A DNA stretch of 64,000 nucleotides from Tubiluchus corallicola (lineage: Eukaryota > Priapulida > Priapulimorpha > Priapulimorphida > Tubiluchidae): the NCBI GenBank assembly GCA_030141605.1, contig JAQGDQ010000045.1, forward strand, positions 62,001 to 126,000, given 5' to 3'. Under the pieces are notes generated by a model, which made no database searches, had not been told where the DNA came from, and saw nothing but the letters and a program-made list of their open reading frames with translations. Shown in pieces: positions 1 through 14,593 of this stretch. How positions within the stretch are numbered: the first letter of the stretch is position 1; each line of letters begins with the position of its first letter. The translations under genes were made by a program, and so were the position numbers.

Positions 1-3000
1 GGCCTTTTTGAAATATGCTTTAGCCTATAAGCTAAAAATTGCCTTTCATTTATTGATAAGAATATTTCAAGAATAAATGAAATGCAATTTTTGCTGCTTG
101 TTTTAACACAATTGTTTGTCATATACTGATACTTGCTTAACTTATTAAAAAATTATTCTAGTTAGATCAAGCAGCTAAAAACTATTAAACACAGGCATTC
201 CACCCTACTCTCCACCCAAAAGGAGACATCAGGTCAACAAACCTGAATCCAAATATTAGTGAAGATCACGGTATTACTTGGGCGGCCCATATCTTAGCGG
301 GAATATGTTTTTAATGAAAACGGCATAATAATTGCTTGCAGTATTAGTCTGTCTGACAGCAGTCACTGTGACTGTCTGGCAGCAGTGAATGTGTGAAGAT
401 ACTGAAGATAGCAAGCAAGGTGGCTAAAATTATGCAGGCTGCTCTACTATTAATCTATAAAGGAGCTAAGTTGTAATAGCTGCGGTTGCAGCAGTAAGAA
501 GACAGGAAATTGAAGGAATGAAGGCTCACTGTACTACAAATAGAATACAGAAAACCAGTTTTTAAGAAAATATTTTAACTAAAAAGACGATATCGGCTCA
601 TATACAAGAGGCCAAATGGATAGACAGCAGAAGCAGAGTGCAGTCGATGTGACTGTGTGATTTGGTAGACAAAACTCAACCCAACTCTACTCGCGATGTA
701 TTTCTTAGACCCGCAACTCATGTAAACAGTCACACAGCCAAGGAGACCACTACGATAGTGGTTTTTGCGCGATTGTCTTCTTTTTGTGGTCTCTTTCCAG
801 GACTAGGATATACACATCCTGTCCTGTATCTTTTCGCTAGCACAGTACAGCCCTGACCAAGCACTTTTCATTGCAATCGGAGTCCCTGACAACGTGTTTT
901 TCATGACACAGAGGCAAAATAAGTTCACATAGCTACATGAAGTGTAAACAGGGGTATAAATAGAACATCATTGAAAGTATGAAGGAATTAGGGGACCCAT
1001 TATGTGTCCTGTATCTTCTCCATAGTGTAAACAGAACTTTGGTCAATAATTTTTGCCTCGACTATATTAGGAGAATCAAGCGTATTTCAATTACAAACAG
1101 CTCATGCAACGCAAAAATGAAAAACTTGTGTAAATTTAAAAAGAACCAGTACAAACCAACCGGTACATTCCGAACTGTCTAATAAAGAAAATCAGTCACG
1201 ACTTTTACATACGAAGCAAGTGCAAACAACCTCTCCAGAGCCGTGAATCAAAGTTAGCCACTTCGGCTGATTAGCAAGGAAATGAAGCCCCACACGCGCA
1301 CACACACCTATAGCAGAATGAACGTATAGCCAGCCGGCCGCGCAAGGTCAAGCAACTTGTGTGGGGAAGCTATTTGTTAATCAATAGCGGTAGAGTGAAT
1401 AGGCGTTTGTGTCAGTCTGAAGCTCTCACACGAGATTATTGATCAGTCGGTAAATGCCATGCGAGTACACTGCCCCACGACGCTGCCGCTGCTACTGCTT
1501 CAGCATGAATATATTAGCAGTTAGCACTTACTACACCGTCAATACTATTTCGTAAAATTTAATGCCGCTCGTATTGACCCACAACCGCCGAGAGATGAAT
1601 CATGTATACAGACATGGCGTGCGAGTAGCGGGAAAAGTTGTGCGCAATCACAGACCACAATAGCTTCACTCGGCAAACAAATTTACGCAAATTTCAATTT
1701 GAAATCTCGGTAAAACAAATGTCAGTTCTAACAGCTACAGACAATATGCGCTACAGATGACAATAGGCACGTTCCTGGACATTTTCAAGCAGTGCACGCT
1801 GCAACGAATCTAGAACCAAAATTAAAAATCTTAAAAGAACAAATTAAAAGAACGACGGAATGAACCTAAAAATTACACTATTGCTGAAGTTTGAAACCAA
1901 ATAAATATATTAATCAAATCAACGTTGGTGGATTTACTCCATCATTAATAATGATCTTGAAATTAAGATTATTAATAATAATTAAGAAATTGAAAAGAAG
2001 TGTACTACATTTCACAAGAAGTGTCTATTTACCACACAATGAAAATAAATGGCCAAACAGACAGGAACACCACCTACATGACAGAATTTTTACAGCACAG
2101 CATTTCCGGTAATCCTGGCTCACAATAACTGACCCATTTTTCCTCGTGAGACGTATAACTTTTCAATTTGACTGTGGTAAAAATAACATATTGATTTCTG
2201 ATAACATCTTACTAAATTATTTTTATAGATTCTCAGAAATATAGTTTGCTTATGTTGGTGATGCAATAACATACGGTATACATTCACCACACGAGTGCGC
2301 TCTATATATATACTGAATGTGCCTGCAAATTGCAGAATGATGTTACTTCCTGTACGAGTCATCAGTCTTGAACTAAAGTTACTAAACTCAAATTAAAAGT
2401 CAGCATTAGCAAATATTAATCACTGAGGAACAACTTTATTTATAATTTTGCTACTTCACAGCAATGCATTCAAGCAGTAGCTTACTCAGGTCATAGATGT
2501 ACGTGCACTCTCACGATTCGTCGTTGAGAAACACCAACAGTAGCTTATAGTTATTTGTTGCATTCAATCAGTTAAGCATATTAAGTCTAATATAGTCTTA
2601 TTTTAACACACGGTCATAACTAATAATCGGGCAAATGCGAAAGATCGAATTACCTACATGAAGTTCATTCTCTGGTTCATAATCCCATATACTATAGCTA
2701 TGCCAAGGATACAACTTCAAAATTATCAAACGGCACAACTCTGTTAAATCAAAAAGTAACAATGAAAGACAAGTATAACATCTACAGTATTACTGTGTCA
2801 CTCTATAAGCATAATACACCACTATGATGTATGCAGCTAGACTATACAGCAAAAAAATTACAGGACTTCCAAATCACTCTGAAAAAACAAAGGCGGATTG
2901 TGATCTTTAATATAACAAATCAAAATCCAAAATGAAAGTCAGACCAGCTCCTATTAATTAATATAGCATGCCATTCACCATCACAGAACTACTGAATCAT

Positions 3001-3971
3001 TAATGCTAACCGCCCGCTAATGTGCAATAATGAGCGCGCTTTCCATGTAGTGTTCTAAACTTCTTATATCAGTTGTATGTACAGTAAACGGTTTGAGTCA
3101 CATATTAGCATATAGCTGCTCACAGTCTCACACCACAAACATACCTGTTCACCTAGTGCCTGCTATCAATAACAAGTACTACTGATTTACTGGGGTAAAT
3201 TTGATAAGACGTAAACGTTTCAGACAGGTCGATATTTTGTCAATGTTGATCGCAGCTACTGTAGATTCCCGACACACAAACTAACAAAAACACAGCCGGT
3301 CATGGGCAGTTAACAATCTATCGAAATTTAAAAACCATTGAGGAACAAAAGTGTAGAACGAGCGTAGTGTACGCACATACAGCAAAAATGTCACTTGTAT
3401 GATCATACCTACAGTTGAATACACGTAGCCAGGAATGTGCGTGGGTGTGGGCGGAATTAACACAGTCTGAGCAGAAGGGCGGAGTTTTTAGGTTGCCTAA
3501 TACAGTAGCTACTACTGTAGAAAGCAAGTATCTTTCTACTGCAGAAAGCAAGCATTTTCCCGTTTCAAAACTACTCACTGCAGCACTGCTAGCTATCCAT
3601 TAGCATCCCAGACTGGGATCTACATTAAAATTTCATCATTGAAAACACGCTACAGACGTCGCACAAATAATTACGGCGTGTACAGCACGCAAATTTCCAT
3701 TATCGACGAACGATTAGTTATCGCTTGTCTGTTCAGATTTCGCGAAAATTGAACATAAACACTCAAAAAGATATGAGTTCAAGGGTGAATCCATCAGAAA
3801 CAAAAATCTTCTGTGGTTTACAACACGCCGCGCTTTGCAAATACATAAGTGCAGAAAATTTACAAGACGATAAGTTAATCTACACAAGGGGGGGGGGCTA
3901 TAGGTCAGAATGATATTCAGAATTAAAATAATTATAATGCACAATCAAATAATTGTGTAATACGTACTAAC
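1..3971. other. intergenic or intronic, no gene recognised
   Basis: I see no exon with both a convincing frame and splice signals here. Open frames stay under 90 codons, which chance explains in AT-rich DNA. A 15-base perfect palindrome (CAGTCACTGTGACTG) lies at 360-374, inside a run of related CTGACAGCAG/CTGGCAGCAG words. A run of nine or ten G lies near 3890. Confidence 0.5.
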
Positions 3972-4240
3972 CTGAAACAGTCTCACATTTAAAAGCCGTG
4001 CCGACGACTGCGACATTCTAATCCAATGTGAAAACAATCTCAGTCTCGTGCACGATTACGAAAATAACGCGTGTTAATGTAACCAAAACCGTGAACTTCG
4101 CGACACATTTAAAACCGTTCAGCGCAATTGAAAAATCCACATAAAAACCTAATGCTCGCAGAATAGATATAAAAACGCACAACCCTGGTTAAGGTGCAGC
4201 TCGATACAGCCGATGCTCGCAGTTCGATGCACTCACTGGG
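3972..4240 (-). other. possible non-coding first exon with CAG|GTTAGT donor
   Basis: Read on the - strand, this CpG-containing stretch ends at 3972 in a good splice donor (TTTCAG|GTTAGT). It has no open frame of note, so it would be a 5' untranslated exon. Nothing identifies the gene. The call rests on one splice site and local composition, so it is weak. Confidence 0.15.
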
Positions 4241-5656
4241 TTGTGATACCTTTGCCTTCCTCTTACACTATACTACGTGCGTGAATGAGAAGTATTATTA
4301 TTGAACCGAATGCTGGCTGCCAGGCATGCATAAGCAATAAAACATCCAATTACTATACAGTCAAGGAAACGTCTCGCGGAACTACGCATCAGTTGTCTAA
4401 GAGGGTACTAAGGTATGTACAGTTTCTAGTGCTGTCAACTTCTAGTATACTGCTGTGACTATTGAAGAAGTGCATGAACACTTTGAGGGCACACAACTTT
4501 CTATAGTTTAATAACATTCTTAATAAATGTCGATAAAAGAACTAATTTGCTAATACTTTATCAGACCGTTCCAATGTTCCAGTCATCAGTCATAATCCAT
4601 TGACAAGAATGAGGAAGCTTATAAGATGGTACACTTTTTAGTAACCGTGGATTTTACTATAAAAATAAATTTAACTATGAATCGTGAGGCATTTTCTAAG
4701 CATGGCTGTAACAGCTAAATATGCCACACCCACACAGTCATACCTAAACTAGAAGCAAACTTTAAACAAAAACTAAGTCAGCTTTTGTAAAGCAGGTTTA
4801 CATGCTTTGTCTTTGAATGGGCGACTATACTTGTTTTAAAACTTTATTACAGTATTCAGTATCGACAAGAGAAAATAAATACGTCTGCTGCCGCAATTTG
4901 AAACTGTTTGTACTAAAGTGAGACCATCAACACGGCCTGGATTCTTTTAGTGCATTTCGCGCCTTTAAAGATTTAGGTACAACTGCACCCAATTAAATTA
5001 GGCCTATACGCTGTGTAAATTCAGTTTCCTTTGTACCATGAAAAATTCTCAATCTAGACTATCTGGTCAGCCACCAACTACAAAAAATGCTTGACAAGTA
5101 CGTCCACGTGTTGCCACTGCTGGCCAAACCAATCAAGCGTTTACAAACGTACTCTTGCTGTGTATTTAGTTCTGTTTTCCTGTCTTGGGTTTGCACTACA
5201 AACAAGCTGTCGATGGTCCTGGAATCGAGGCTTCAAATGCCTTCCGAATTGAGGATCCTCAGACCATATCCCCCGTGTAATCCCGCAAAAAGGCCAGTGT
5301 TGATCTGTTTTTTCTGGCTGGAACATGTTTGCTACATACATCCGAATGTGAAATGCTAATTTGTTTGAACTAATTTTTCAGACTACTTCGCAATAGTGTT
5401 CTCGCATGATCGTCTTTCGCCTGTTTATGCTACGTCAATGTCAAATCTGTTTTATTAGTCAACATTCCGAAAAAATTCTCATTTTGAATGTGTCAATGTC
5501 GGTGCGGCTCTGTGGCATAGTACAAAGGATCAACATCTACAAGTTTAGTTCTAGATCATTGTTCCATTCCAAATGCTCACTCCCACTCACCTAAAATTCT
5601 TTGGTTACAATAGTTTACGGGGTCATAAACTGATCAAACGTTTAAAATTTCCTTAC
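4241..5656. other. no gene recognised
   Basis: Overlapping 66-codon (-) and 90-codon (+) open frames occupy about 5087-5359. Neither resembles a family I know and neither has paired splice sites. I treat the stretch as non-coding or intronic. Confidence 0.4.
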
Positions 5657-5765
5657 TTGCTGGTAGGAAGGCGCAGGCTTGATTTACAACTAGCAAACCA
5701 AACGAACGGCGAGCAGGCGGTGTGAATGCAGTTTGCCCAGTACTTTTTCGGCGCTGTCGCGGCAT
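5657..5765 (-). CDS. candidate first coding exon, basic protein, unknown gene
   Basis: On the - strand an ATG at 5765 opens a 36-codon frame. The peptide is basic (begins MPRQRRKSTG) with Thr/Ser-Pro residues, and it ends at a good donor (AGCAA|GTAAGG), leaving phase 1. The frame is also open upstream to 5915. About 440 bp upstream lie two E2F-like sites, so a cell-cycle-regulated gene is a possible reading. I found no convincing second exon below 5657 and do not recognise the peptide. It could be a chance frame. Confidence 0.25.
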
Positions 5766-6179
5766 GGTGTCGTTATTCTTAGACATTTCAAGCAGTTCAC
5801 AAAGCTCTCTGACAGAAACTGAATATTTGAACTTAATGTGCATCTCCAAGTGGCAAAGATTAAATGCCAAGTGCAGCTGACACCCCTCAGACAGGCCGAG
5901 CAATAAAATCGACAAATTCTTAACCTGGAGAGTTTTTCACTGTTTCTATTTTGAACTCTGTTTACACTTGTTTATGCTGGCTGAGCAGCGAGTCCAAAAG
6001 AGGGCGCATCGGCTCCAGGCATGACTGTTTCGGCTCCATGGTTGCACAACTAGCAGTTTTTACTAAGTTTGTGTACAATACTTTGCCATGGCGTTGGCGT
6101 TGACTACCAGTTAACTTAGCGCCATAACAAGTTCTGCGCCTAGAACCAAAAACCACTGTCTGTGCCCCGTCGAACTCGG

Positions 6180-6235
6180 CCCTGGGCGGCTGCTATCTGC
6201 TGCGGGAAACGGTTTGCTGTTATTCGCCGCTTTTA
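6180..6235. promoter_or_regulatory. possible E2F-type promoter
   Basis: A locally GC-rich stretch carries GCGGGAAA at 6202-6209 and TTCGCCGC at 6223-6230. The first is a perfect match and the second a near match to the E2F core TTTSSCGC. It lies 5' of - strand ATGs at 6039 (a 25-codon frame) and 5765. Direction of transcription is inferred. Confidence 0.3.
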
Positions 6236-9200
6236 TCCAAAGAAAATTTTTCAGCGCAGCTTCAATAACTAGTAGAATGTAAATGAGAGCTTCAACAGAC
6301 CACGCAAAGGGCCAAGTGTCAAAAGGTTGAAGTAAATATCGAAAGCATACTCAAGTAAATGTTTTTGTAACAAACGCAGTTTCTGTCTAGGCATCACTGG
6401 TTTTTGAAAGTATGGAATTATATAAGGGTGGGCATATATCTGGCAAAATAAATTAGTTATTACATGTAGCTACCGCTTTTATTATAAAATTTAAAACGTT
6501 TACAATTTACTTAATTGCGCTTATTTCAACAAGTGCCCTGCTAATGGTTTGGCAATCCACTACAAAACATTTTATCAAAAGTCCACACGAACTTGACTAA
6601 CACGAACTACACCAAGAACTAGTCGGAAACGCCACAGTAACGCGCAGACCGTCCATTTATTCATTCGCAACTGTACTTTCGAAAAACGTAATTTCTTATG
6701 CACGTGGCCAAATTGACAGCTGTGAAAATCATTTAAATATAATGTGACGTTCTCTATTCAGGTTGTCCACACTTGCTATCCATATTATCATATATTAACT
6801 TCCAGCAAGTGACAAAATCTCTACACAGCCTTGTCATTTGACAGCTTTGCAGAATACATGAAATAATAAGTGATTTGTCAGGATCATTATTATAAAGCTC
6901 ATCCCCTAAAATAGATTACATATAGGATTTACATGCTAATCAGTCGTACATGGGATTATTGTTCACAGTGTGCCTCACACATAAAAGTATCATCTTCAAA
7001 AATGACAATGGCAGTAACATTGCTAGACTATATGGAGAAAAAGGATTTAAGAACAGCCTTTCGTAATATTTGGGTAATGTCATGGCATAACCTGAAAACA
7101 CTTTTAACAGACGGGCACTACTATTTATTTTACTACTGATGATAGCGTTGCATACAGCCACACGTCTGCATAATATTGAATAAAAAACTAGTAGCTTTTT
7201 ACTGATATTAAATCAACTATACGGTGGTCAATTGTATAATATTTGCTAAACTAGTTACGAGTACACCGCTATTAAATGTAAAAAGTGCGAACCTGTTACT
7301 AAACTACTACCACAATACCGCATTATAAATGAATTAGCATTTACATTTAATCATCTACATATATGGCCTAGTTTAAACGGGAAGAAAAGGAAATTTTAAA
7401 GTGTATTCCAAAGAGAAGCTTTTGATACGAAGTCAGAATGCCCCTTCAGTCTAAAAAAATTCTTCATTTTTCTTCAGACACTTTCGTCTCTCAGGGACGT
7501 CATTCAACAACTGTACCAAGAGGTACAATACTAAAATTACAAGTAAGACTACTTACAAAATGAAGGTATACAATCATTGAAATAAAAGATACAAAAATCA
7601 TAAATAGCTGCACTAAAAAGCTGAAATAGAAAAAAAGTTACTATACCTAAAAAACAAAATTAAAATTTAACTGACAAACATACCTGAAATCAATTTGATG
7701 TATCTAGATCTTGAAAGGTAACTAAAACTGTATCTATTGACTTTATAAACATTTAGTCCAAGTAATTACTTGTGTTGAACTATTAAAAAGAAAAGATTAG
7801 AGATAACTGTTTGCCGTGTGTTAAAAGACAGGTCACTTTACTGAACACAATGTCGATACAAATGTCTGAGGTGCATTAGCAAAACCTAAACGAATGCTGA
7901 ACAATACTGATATGGAATATAATTGTAAATCCTTCTAAGTTGTTATAAAATTTTATAAGATGTGAAAATGTAAAAATCGCAAAACAAACAGTGGAAAAAT
8001 TAAAAATATATAAAAATATCCATGCACAGTCTATTCACTATTCGTCAAAATCGCATAACAAATTACACTAAATAACTTAAAACAATACCAGCCTCCTGTA
8101 AACCCTGTGTCAGTGAAACTGGCTGTCTGCTTGCTACGACAGTAGCAAATGATATCGTCAGACGACTGAATTCCCAAATGTGATTTCATTCACAGCGATT
8201 AACATAAACATATCAGTCAGAATCTTCAATGGGTACTAACAGTATCACATATATTATTTAACAAGCCATCACACAAAATAACACGTGTCTGAACAAAGTG
8301 ATCGAGCATCTGTTTTCTCAACACACCCACAGTATAGCACCTGTTTCTCCACATATCCACTACATATTATATAGGGCAGTTACACACACGAAAACGTACG
8401 CGACAATTACGCGACTAGACAGACGTAATTTTCACGGAAAATCAAGCATGAACGCGATGAAAATGTACTGACATTTGCGCAGACTGTCGCAAGATGATAA
8501 TACATGACTACACACTGATATTTCTAAAGATTATGATCCTCTGACTGCTCTCTTAAGGAACTACTGTAATCATTGTGAGTCAGTCAGTCCACCAGTAAAC
8601 AATAGCTTTACGGTCTCTATTTTTTTAAGATAATTTACTAACACAAACGGAATTCACATAAGCGGTTCAAACAGGCAAAGGTAATGCTATGTAATACAAC
8701 TTCGAATGGAAAGGAAGTCATTTTGGATATACTTTAAAATTCTCTGTTCTTCCCTTTTAAGCAACACTGAGAGAAATCAGTCAATGGACAGGCAAAGCTG
8801 AGTTACATATATTCGCTGTGGGCGGTTTCATTCGCCATACTGATTCTGACTGTTTACCTGTTGTGGAGGAAAGATGTATTCACATATGAGTATTGCTAGA
8901 CACTTTTGCTGGATCAGTGTCTCATTTTAAAAGATTATCCTTACTAATAAGCTGAATTCGGATCTTGTACCAACCATCCATAATTAAGTAAGCTCTGTTA
9001 CTGATTGGTGGATTCCAACTTGAAAGTGCCGAACTTTTATACATGTATAACAAATAAAACTATATGACAAGGACTGTATTATGTGGATTTCAAAAGAGTC
9101 ACTGCGTCTCTAAGAAAGTAAATAAATATGCAGTTTAATTGCTAATTCTCATATCAACAGCTTTAGAAGACACGAACAGTTATCTTACCAGGCGCTTGGA

Positions 9201-9929
9201 ATTGTTATCAGCGATTTTATGATTTGTTGCTTTTTTGAGAAAACATCGTTATAAATGCAGATAGCGAAAGTGGTTCACTTTATGTCGTTTTCCAAATATG
9301 GACAAAATAAACGTCAGCTTATTTCCAACCACATAATACGAATAGACTAACGTCTGACGACTGCAAAATCTAGTTTATTTTTACAGAAAGAAGCTGGCAA
9401 TATGTAACGTGAGGAGGGGTACTTATTTTAACTGATAACCATGCCATGAAATGGGAAGTTTGGTTCATGAATGAGTACAAGCTACGTCACAGACGTGTGC
9501 ATAACACCATCATCTGAAAAATCTCAAAAATGTTTACATAAGTTTTTGAATTAGCCAACTAATTCTTGTTTATAGTTCATCAGTAAAACTGGAGGAGGGA
9601 AGTACTTGTGAAAAAATCTGTAAGTTATATGACATACTAAAACTGTTAAACGTTTATGCCATTAAAACTGTCTTAAACGTTCAGGCCATAAAAAATGTTT
9701 TAGCCGTGTGAGACAAACTGTGCTGTCTGTTCTCGTTTTAAACTTCCTGAATCGCCACAGTAATGGCCGATCCACCAGAATTGGTACAAATTGTTAATAC
9801 ATATTTTTCACGTTTTCTTTAAAGTGGGAGAAAAGTCAAGAAAAAAGAAGTCAGGTTTGTGAAGCGACCTTATTGTTTTACCAGACCGACGAATGACTTG
9901 AAACGCTACCTGCCCCACGTCTCTAGTAA
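6236..9929. other. no gene recognised
   Basis: AT-rich sequence with open frames below 75 codons on both strands and no recognisable protein similarity. I see no mobile-element ends or extended tandem arrays. A short diverged duplication of an AACTGT..AAACGTT..GCCATAAAA phrase lies near 9640-9695. Confidence 0.5.
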
Positions 9930-9936
9930 ATGGGCG

Positions 9937-10052
9937 TTTGTTGATGATGATCATGATGATAACGATGTTGACGATGACGACGAGGACGACTACAACAACG
10001 GCAAAGACGACGATGATAATGATAATAACAATGATGACGATGAAGATCATTA
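9937..10052. repeat. imperfect GAT/GAC trinucleotide microsatellite
   Basis: About 115 bases consist of GAT and GAC triplets with scattered changes. Read in frame, the + strand gives an Asp-rich stretch and the - strand a Val/Ile-rich stretch. Both are by-products of the repeat and should not be read as an acidic protein or a membrane segment. Confidence 0.85.
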
Positions 10053-13046
10053 GTGTTCTCCGATCAATGATCGAGCGGTCTATAATAAATTATTGCAAGC
10101 GATGGTGTTTAGATAATTCAGTCTTAGGTTCATAACCGACAGATGTAGTTCATAACTGAAAACTACAAGGGCTGTAAAACGGCTGAGTGAGACAAAACAC
10201 GGTCTGGAGAGTTATTTATAAATATGCACCGCCTTTAAGCGCAAGGAGAATAAGTTCACGGTGATAATAGTAATAAAAATGGAAAATTCTGCAATGATTT
10301 GCAGAATCTTAAATAATAAAGCCCCTGCATGATATACCAAATTATCTATATACTAGATCTATGCATAAGGCAAATAATAAAAATAAAATTCATTTAAAAG
10401 TAAAAAAATTAACCGAGTCCAAGATTTACATTAAAATTAAAAATTTGAAAAACTGATCGACCTCCGCAGCACAGGTTAATGGATCCTTTCTTAACCTACG
10501 TCTCATCCCGTTCGGTGAAATTCTTACGTGAGTTTTTACGTAACCGGGTAAATTAGCAAACAAACAAACAAACAAAAACAGCGACGAAATCGTAACCTCC
10601 TCGGTGAAAGTAATAAAACGTATTTAGTATTCAACAACATAATTGCATTAATTTTGAAAGCAAGTTATTTCAAAGCTTCAGAATGCGATTTGAATCAATA
10701 CACCCAAAACTACCACTCTTCACTACTCCTTGTTAGAGTAATAAGGAGAATAAGGGTAAGATTTGTTGTTCGATAGCCAATGTCTTATTTAAAAAATAAA
10801 CGGGACAGCTTCGCATGCATGTTTAAAATAATTTATGAATATTTTGCAAATCATATTATGAGAATAATAATCTATGAAATTCGCGCATGATTTACTGGTT
10901 ATTAGCGATTTTTAAAATTTTGTGGCATACTGCACACTGAAATTAATCAAGAAATTAATATTGATCATTTCAACAATTTCAATAATTTGATTAAACAAAG
11001 CTACACCAAGCAGTCTATATTAAAAGCACCTGTTGAAGTAAATTTTGAGATAAATTTGTTACAAAAACCAAAAGAAGTTTGTAGCACAGTTCACATCTTG
11101 GAATGGTAAATTAAATTTATTCATATAGTTTATGCAAAAAAATTGTGTCCAATAAAAAATTCGAAAACTCAACTTATCTATCAGACAAGAAATTTTATAT
11201 AAATTTAAAATTACAACACAGTTAGTTCTCATAATTTGACATTTGCCGCGTTTTACGATGCCGTTGCTAACGCAACTACAAATGATATAAACTAAATTAG
11301 CAATTCAGCACTTTGCAAAAGAAAAAATTCAAAATTCATAAATGTGCCTGCTAAACTTACATCCTTAATTTTTATCTTAGAAGTAATATTTCAATTCGTT
11401 CATGATTTATCTTAGCCACATCTTACTATTTCGTACTTAAAATAATTTAGGCTGCAACGGTTTCGTAACATGACTTACACATATTCCACAAAATATTAAA
11501 ATAATACTGCGCGGGAAATATGTATATCATATATCATATAGGTATATCATAACACCTCAAATTAGCCGCCGGATTATGCAAATCTAGGAACATATAGTGC
11601 ATAACCTCATGTAGCAGTGTCGTAACAGTGTCGTGCCGTCAACTTAAATATTTTGGTATTTTACTGTAGCAAAGCACAGCACACTAGTTATTAACTCAAA
11701 TTGTACTCTGAGACAAATTCCGTAAAGTTTTCCAAGCAATTTTTGCAAATTATAAATTACATAACCTAAGTGGTCCTAGGACATATCTGCGTCTGGGTTT
11801 CTACGGTATATGTAATGATCTCCTAGTTACATGAAACCGTAAAGATAGTTAATTACTTAATAAGTACATATATGTGTGTTAAAACACACGTTGGCAACTA
11901 CATTTGGCATGAGTTAATAACTATACTTTCTCAGTCGAACTAACAGCCAGCTTAATAAACACGTTTATATGTTTTCTCGTTTATATGCATCTGCATTACT
12001 AACTCTGTGGATAGAAACAGAATTTTCGGAAAAAAGCGCCGTGAAAAGGCAAACTAGCAGATTTGGTGAAGGAAAAAACATGGATTTCGTGATGAATTTT
12101 CCTTCCCATTACGCTTATTAAATTTAATTAGACAAGCAAAGTAACAGCATAATTTTCACACATCACAGAAAGTTTAAGCAGAAAACACAACTTGCTTCTC
12201 GTTCTCCACGTTTTGTGCCCAAATAGAAAGTACATCACTACAAAGTACATTAATTAAGTCCAAAACATTTCAAATTACTAATTTCAAACTACTAATTTAA
12301 TTTTACTTTTCTTAGCTTTTGTAAAAACATAAGCAAATAAAATTAAACAAATTCTACAAATTTGAAGCCAATTTTCCTCATAAGTTTTCTCGCGATTTGA
12401 AGTGCGTAACGGCACTTTAAGTCTCGGGAAAGTTCTAATATTTACATTATTTATACGGTATGTAGGATCAAAACAGACATTTTCTATATACACTTAGTCA
12501 AGGCCCCACAAGATATGTTGTTATGCCAACACTTGCCATATTTAATTATTTATAGGGCGTTTTTACTTTTTTGATGACTGTTGTTGTGGGTATTAATGTT
12601 TTTGTCTTCATACCTTGTCTTAAACATCGTTTTGTGAGTTGTTTGAAATTAAATAATAATATCTTTTTACATCCACTACCAGACGCTAGCTGCTTGCGAG
12701 TGTCAAAAACATTTTTGTTACAAAATTTTTATCATGTAATTTTTTGTAGTGTATCTGTTCTCGGTATTAAGAATTTATTGACATTAAGCGTCATAAAGCT
12801 TACAGGGGGTGGTCGTATAATAATAGACCAGTCAGTAAAATAGGTTAGGATAGTAAGCCGAATAGTCGTGAGAAAACACATGACCTACTCTTAAAAGCGG
12901 TGTAAAATTTTTACGGACAATAATATTTTTTCAAGTTTGTTTTCACGAAGGCGTTATGCCACTTAAAATTAATTCCAATGAGGTGAAATATGAATAAAAT
13001 TAAGTACAACCTGAATATTATTTTTTTAAATACAACAAATTCTTAC
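10053..13046. other. no gene recognised; includes a short (CAAA)n run
   Basis: Low-complexity AT-rich sequence. A (CAAA)n run lies at about 10557-10575. TATATCATATA-type short repeats lie near 11520-11550. I see no coding exon I would defend. Confidence 0.5.
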
Positions 13047-13533
13047 CTCTAACAAAACAAATATAAGCTCGAGAAAGATTTGCTTGAAATCCTTCGTAGG
13101 CACTTTGGAATAAGTATTGTGTTAAGTTGATGAACCACTGCTGTAATATCTATAATCCAAGTTTGTCGTTTAAAAGTATGCCTATGGGCTCTTGAAGTAA
13201 TACAACATAAAACGGACACTTGTTCACGCATTTGTGTCTGATTTTAGTCGAATATTTTAACAAAGTAAACGCATCGATTCTCTCCATACAAGAAGTCATT
13301 TTTAACTTGAAATTAACTCGAATACCATATTTTCTAATTACGTTCACTAAATAATTTACAGTAACTGCTACGACACTGAAATCCTGGGAATAAAATGAAT
13401 GTATAGTAACGTCGTGGAGAACGTGCTTATCCAGCGGGTGGGGCACGCCCACCGATCTGTCAGTCAGCTGCTGCGAACCATTCAGAATGAGGCTCAGGAT
13501 GCGAAATGACGCATACGCCGACAGAATTATCAT
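13047..13533 (-). other. possible exon; contains the longest open frame of the window (127 codons)
   Basis: A - strand frame opens at 13533 and stops at 13150 after 127 codons. About 100 bases further is a consensus donor (TTAGAG|GTAAGA, exon end 13047) that the frame does not reach. I recognise no domain. From approximate base composition I estimate that one frame of this length in 64 kb is expected by chance. The donor makes a 5' untranslated exon possible; a 127-residue protein is not supported. Confidence 0.2.
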
Positions 13534-13560
13534 AATCAGTGGTTCAAACGTAATCGATAC

Positions 13561-14593
13561 CTCCCGAGTTCAAGAAATCTAGGACTCGTGACTTGCTGAA
13601 ACTATACGCAGCGAAAGCAACACAAAATCACACTTCGCAATATTAAGCTGCCGAAAGTTCGCAAATTTTGGATGTCGAAAGCCCATAGTTGAGCTTTTTG
13701 ACCAAGTCGCCAAAATAGAGAGAGAGGGAAACAGAACTGGCAGCAGGCGGAAATTTTAGGCAAAAGCGAAACGAGAAAACAAGTACGTACATCTCACAAA
13801 TAAACAAAATGTGCAAGCCAGAATGAGAGGAGACGAATTTTAGCAGCACCACAAATGCAATGATTAACCTGGCTAGAAGACAGAGCATTTGTGTACATTT
13901 AGGAACTGAAAATGCCAACATTTCACCACAACAGAAGAATTAACCACATACATGCTTTAGTAGAATTGAAAGTTTTCAAAAAATTGTAATAATTAGAATG
14001 AATGCACTCAGTATTGGTGCAGAAGATGAAGTCACTATGTACAAAAATTTATGAAGACATTTTTTGATCTCGACCTTCGATGTTTTAATTCGAAAAGCAA
14101 AGCGTTTTCAGCTCTTGGCCAAACCTATCCTTGTTACAAGTTTGGTACTTTAGTATTTCGGACAGATACACACTCAAACTGAAACAACTAAAGGCTTAAC
14201 CAGCGTTCGACTACCAAATTGTTGCAATAACAACGAGGCATTTGAAGCACAAATGTAGTCTCTCACCTAAAGCCGAAAAATGATTTTAATTAAAATCAGT
14301 AAGCAAAATAACCAAAAGCATACCTCACACCATTCAAAATAATACTGCTAATACTTCTTGTATAATAAGTGTTCCTTTTGATGATTAGCTATAGCGTACA
14401 TTTGATATGGTGTGATGTACAATGTTTTTGCGAAGCGCGCAGGTGTCTTCTTACTTTAATTTCGTCGTATACATGTTTATCCGCACGCATGCCTCCCTGT
14501 ATGGATGAAATTTGATGAAGCTTTGACAAAAGTAAAATCATCGACCAAAAATAAAAAAAATTAATTGTTCTCGTAATACTATTGATGCTATAT
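13561..14593. other. no gene recognised
   Basis: No defensible exon. A GAGAGAGAGGGAAA purine run lies near 13717-13731. A 92-codon - strand frame (13643-13921) has no recognisable content. Confidence 0.45.

Noticed and set aside
9808-10135. Asp-rich (+) and Val/Ile-rich (-) frames
   Set aside because: They are readings of a GAT/GAC microsatellite.
13150-13533. 127-codon - strand open frame as a protein gene
   Set aside because: A rough estimate from base composition gives about one frame this long by chance in 64 kb. No domain, no start context and no splice link supports it.
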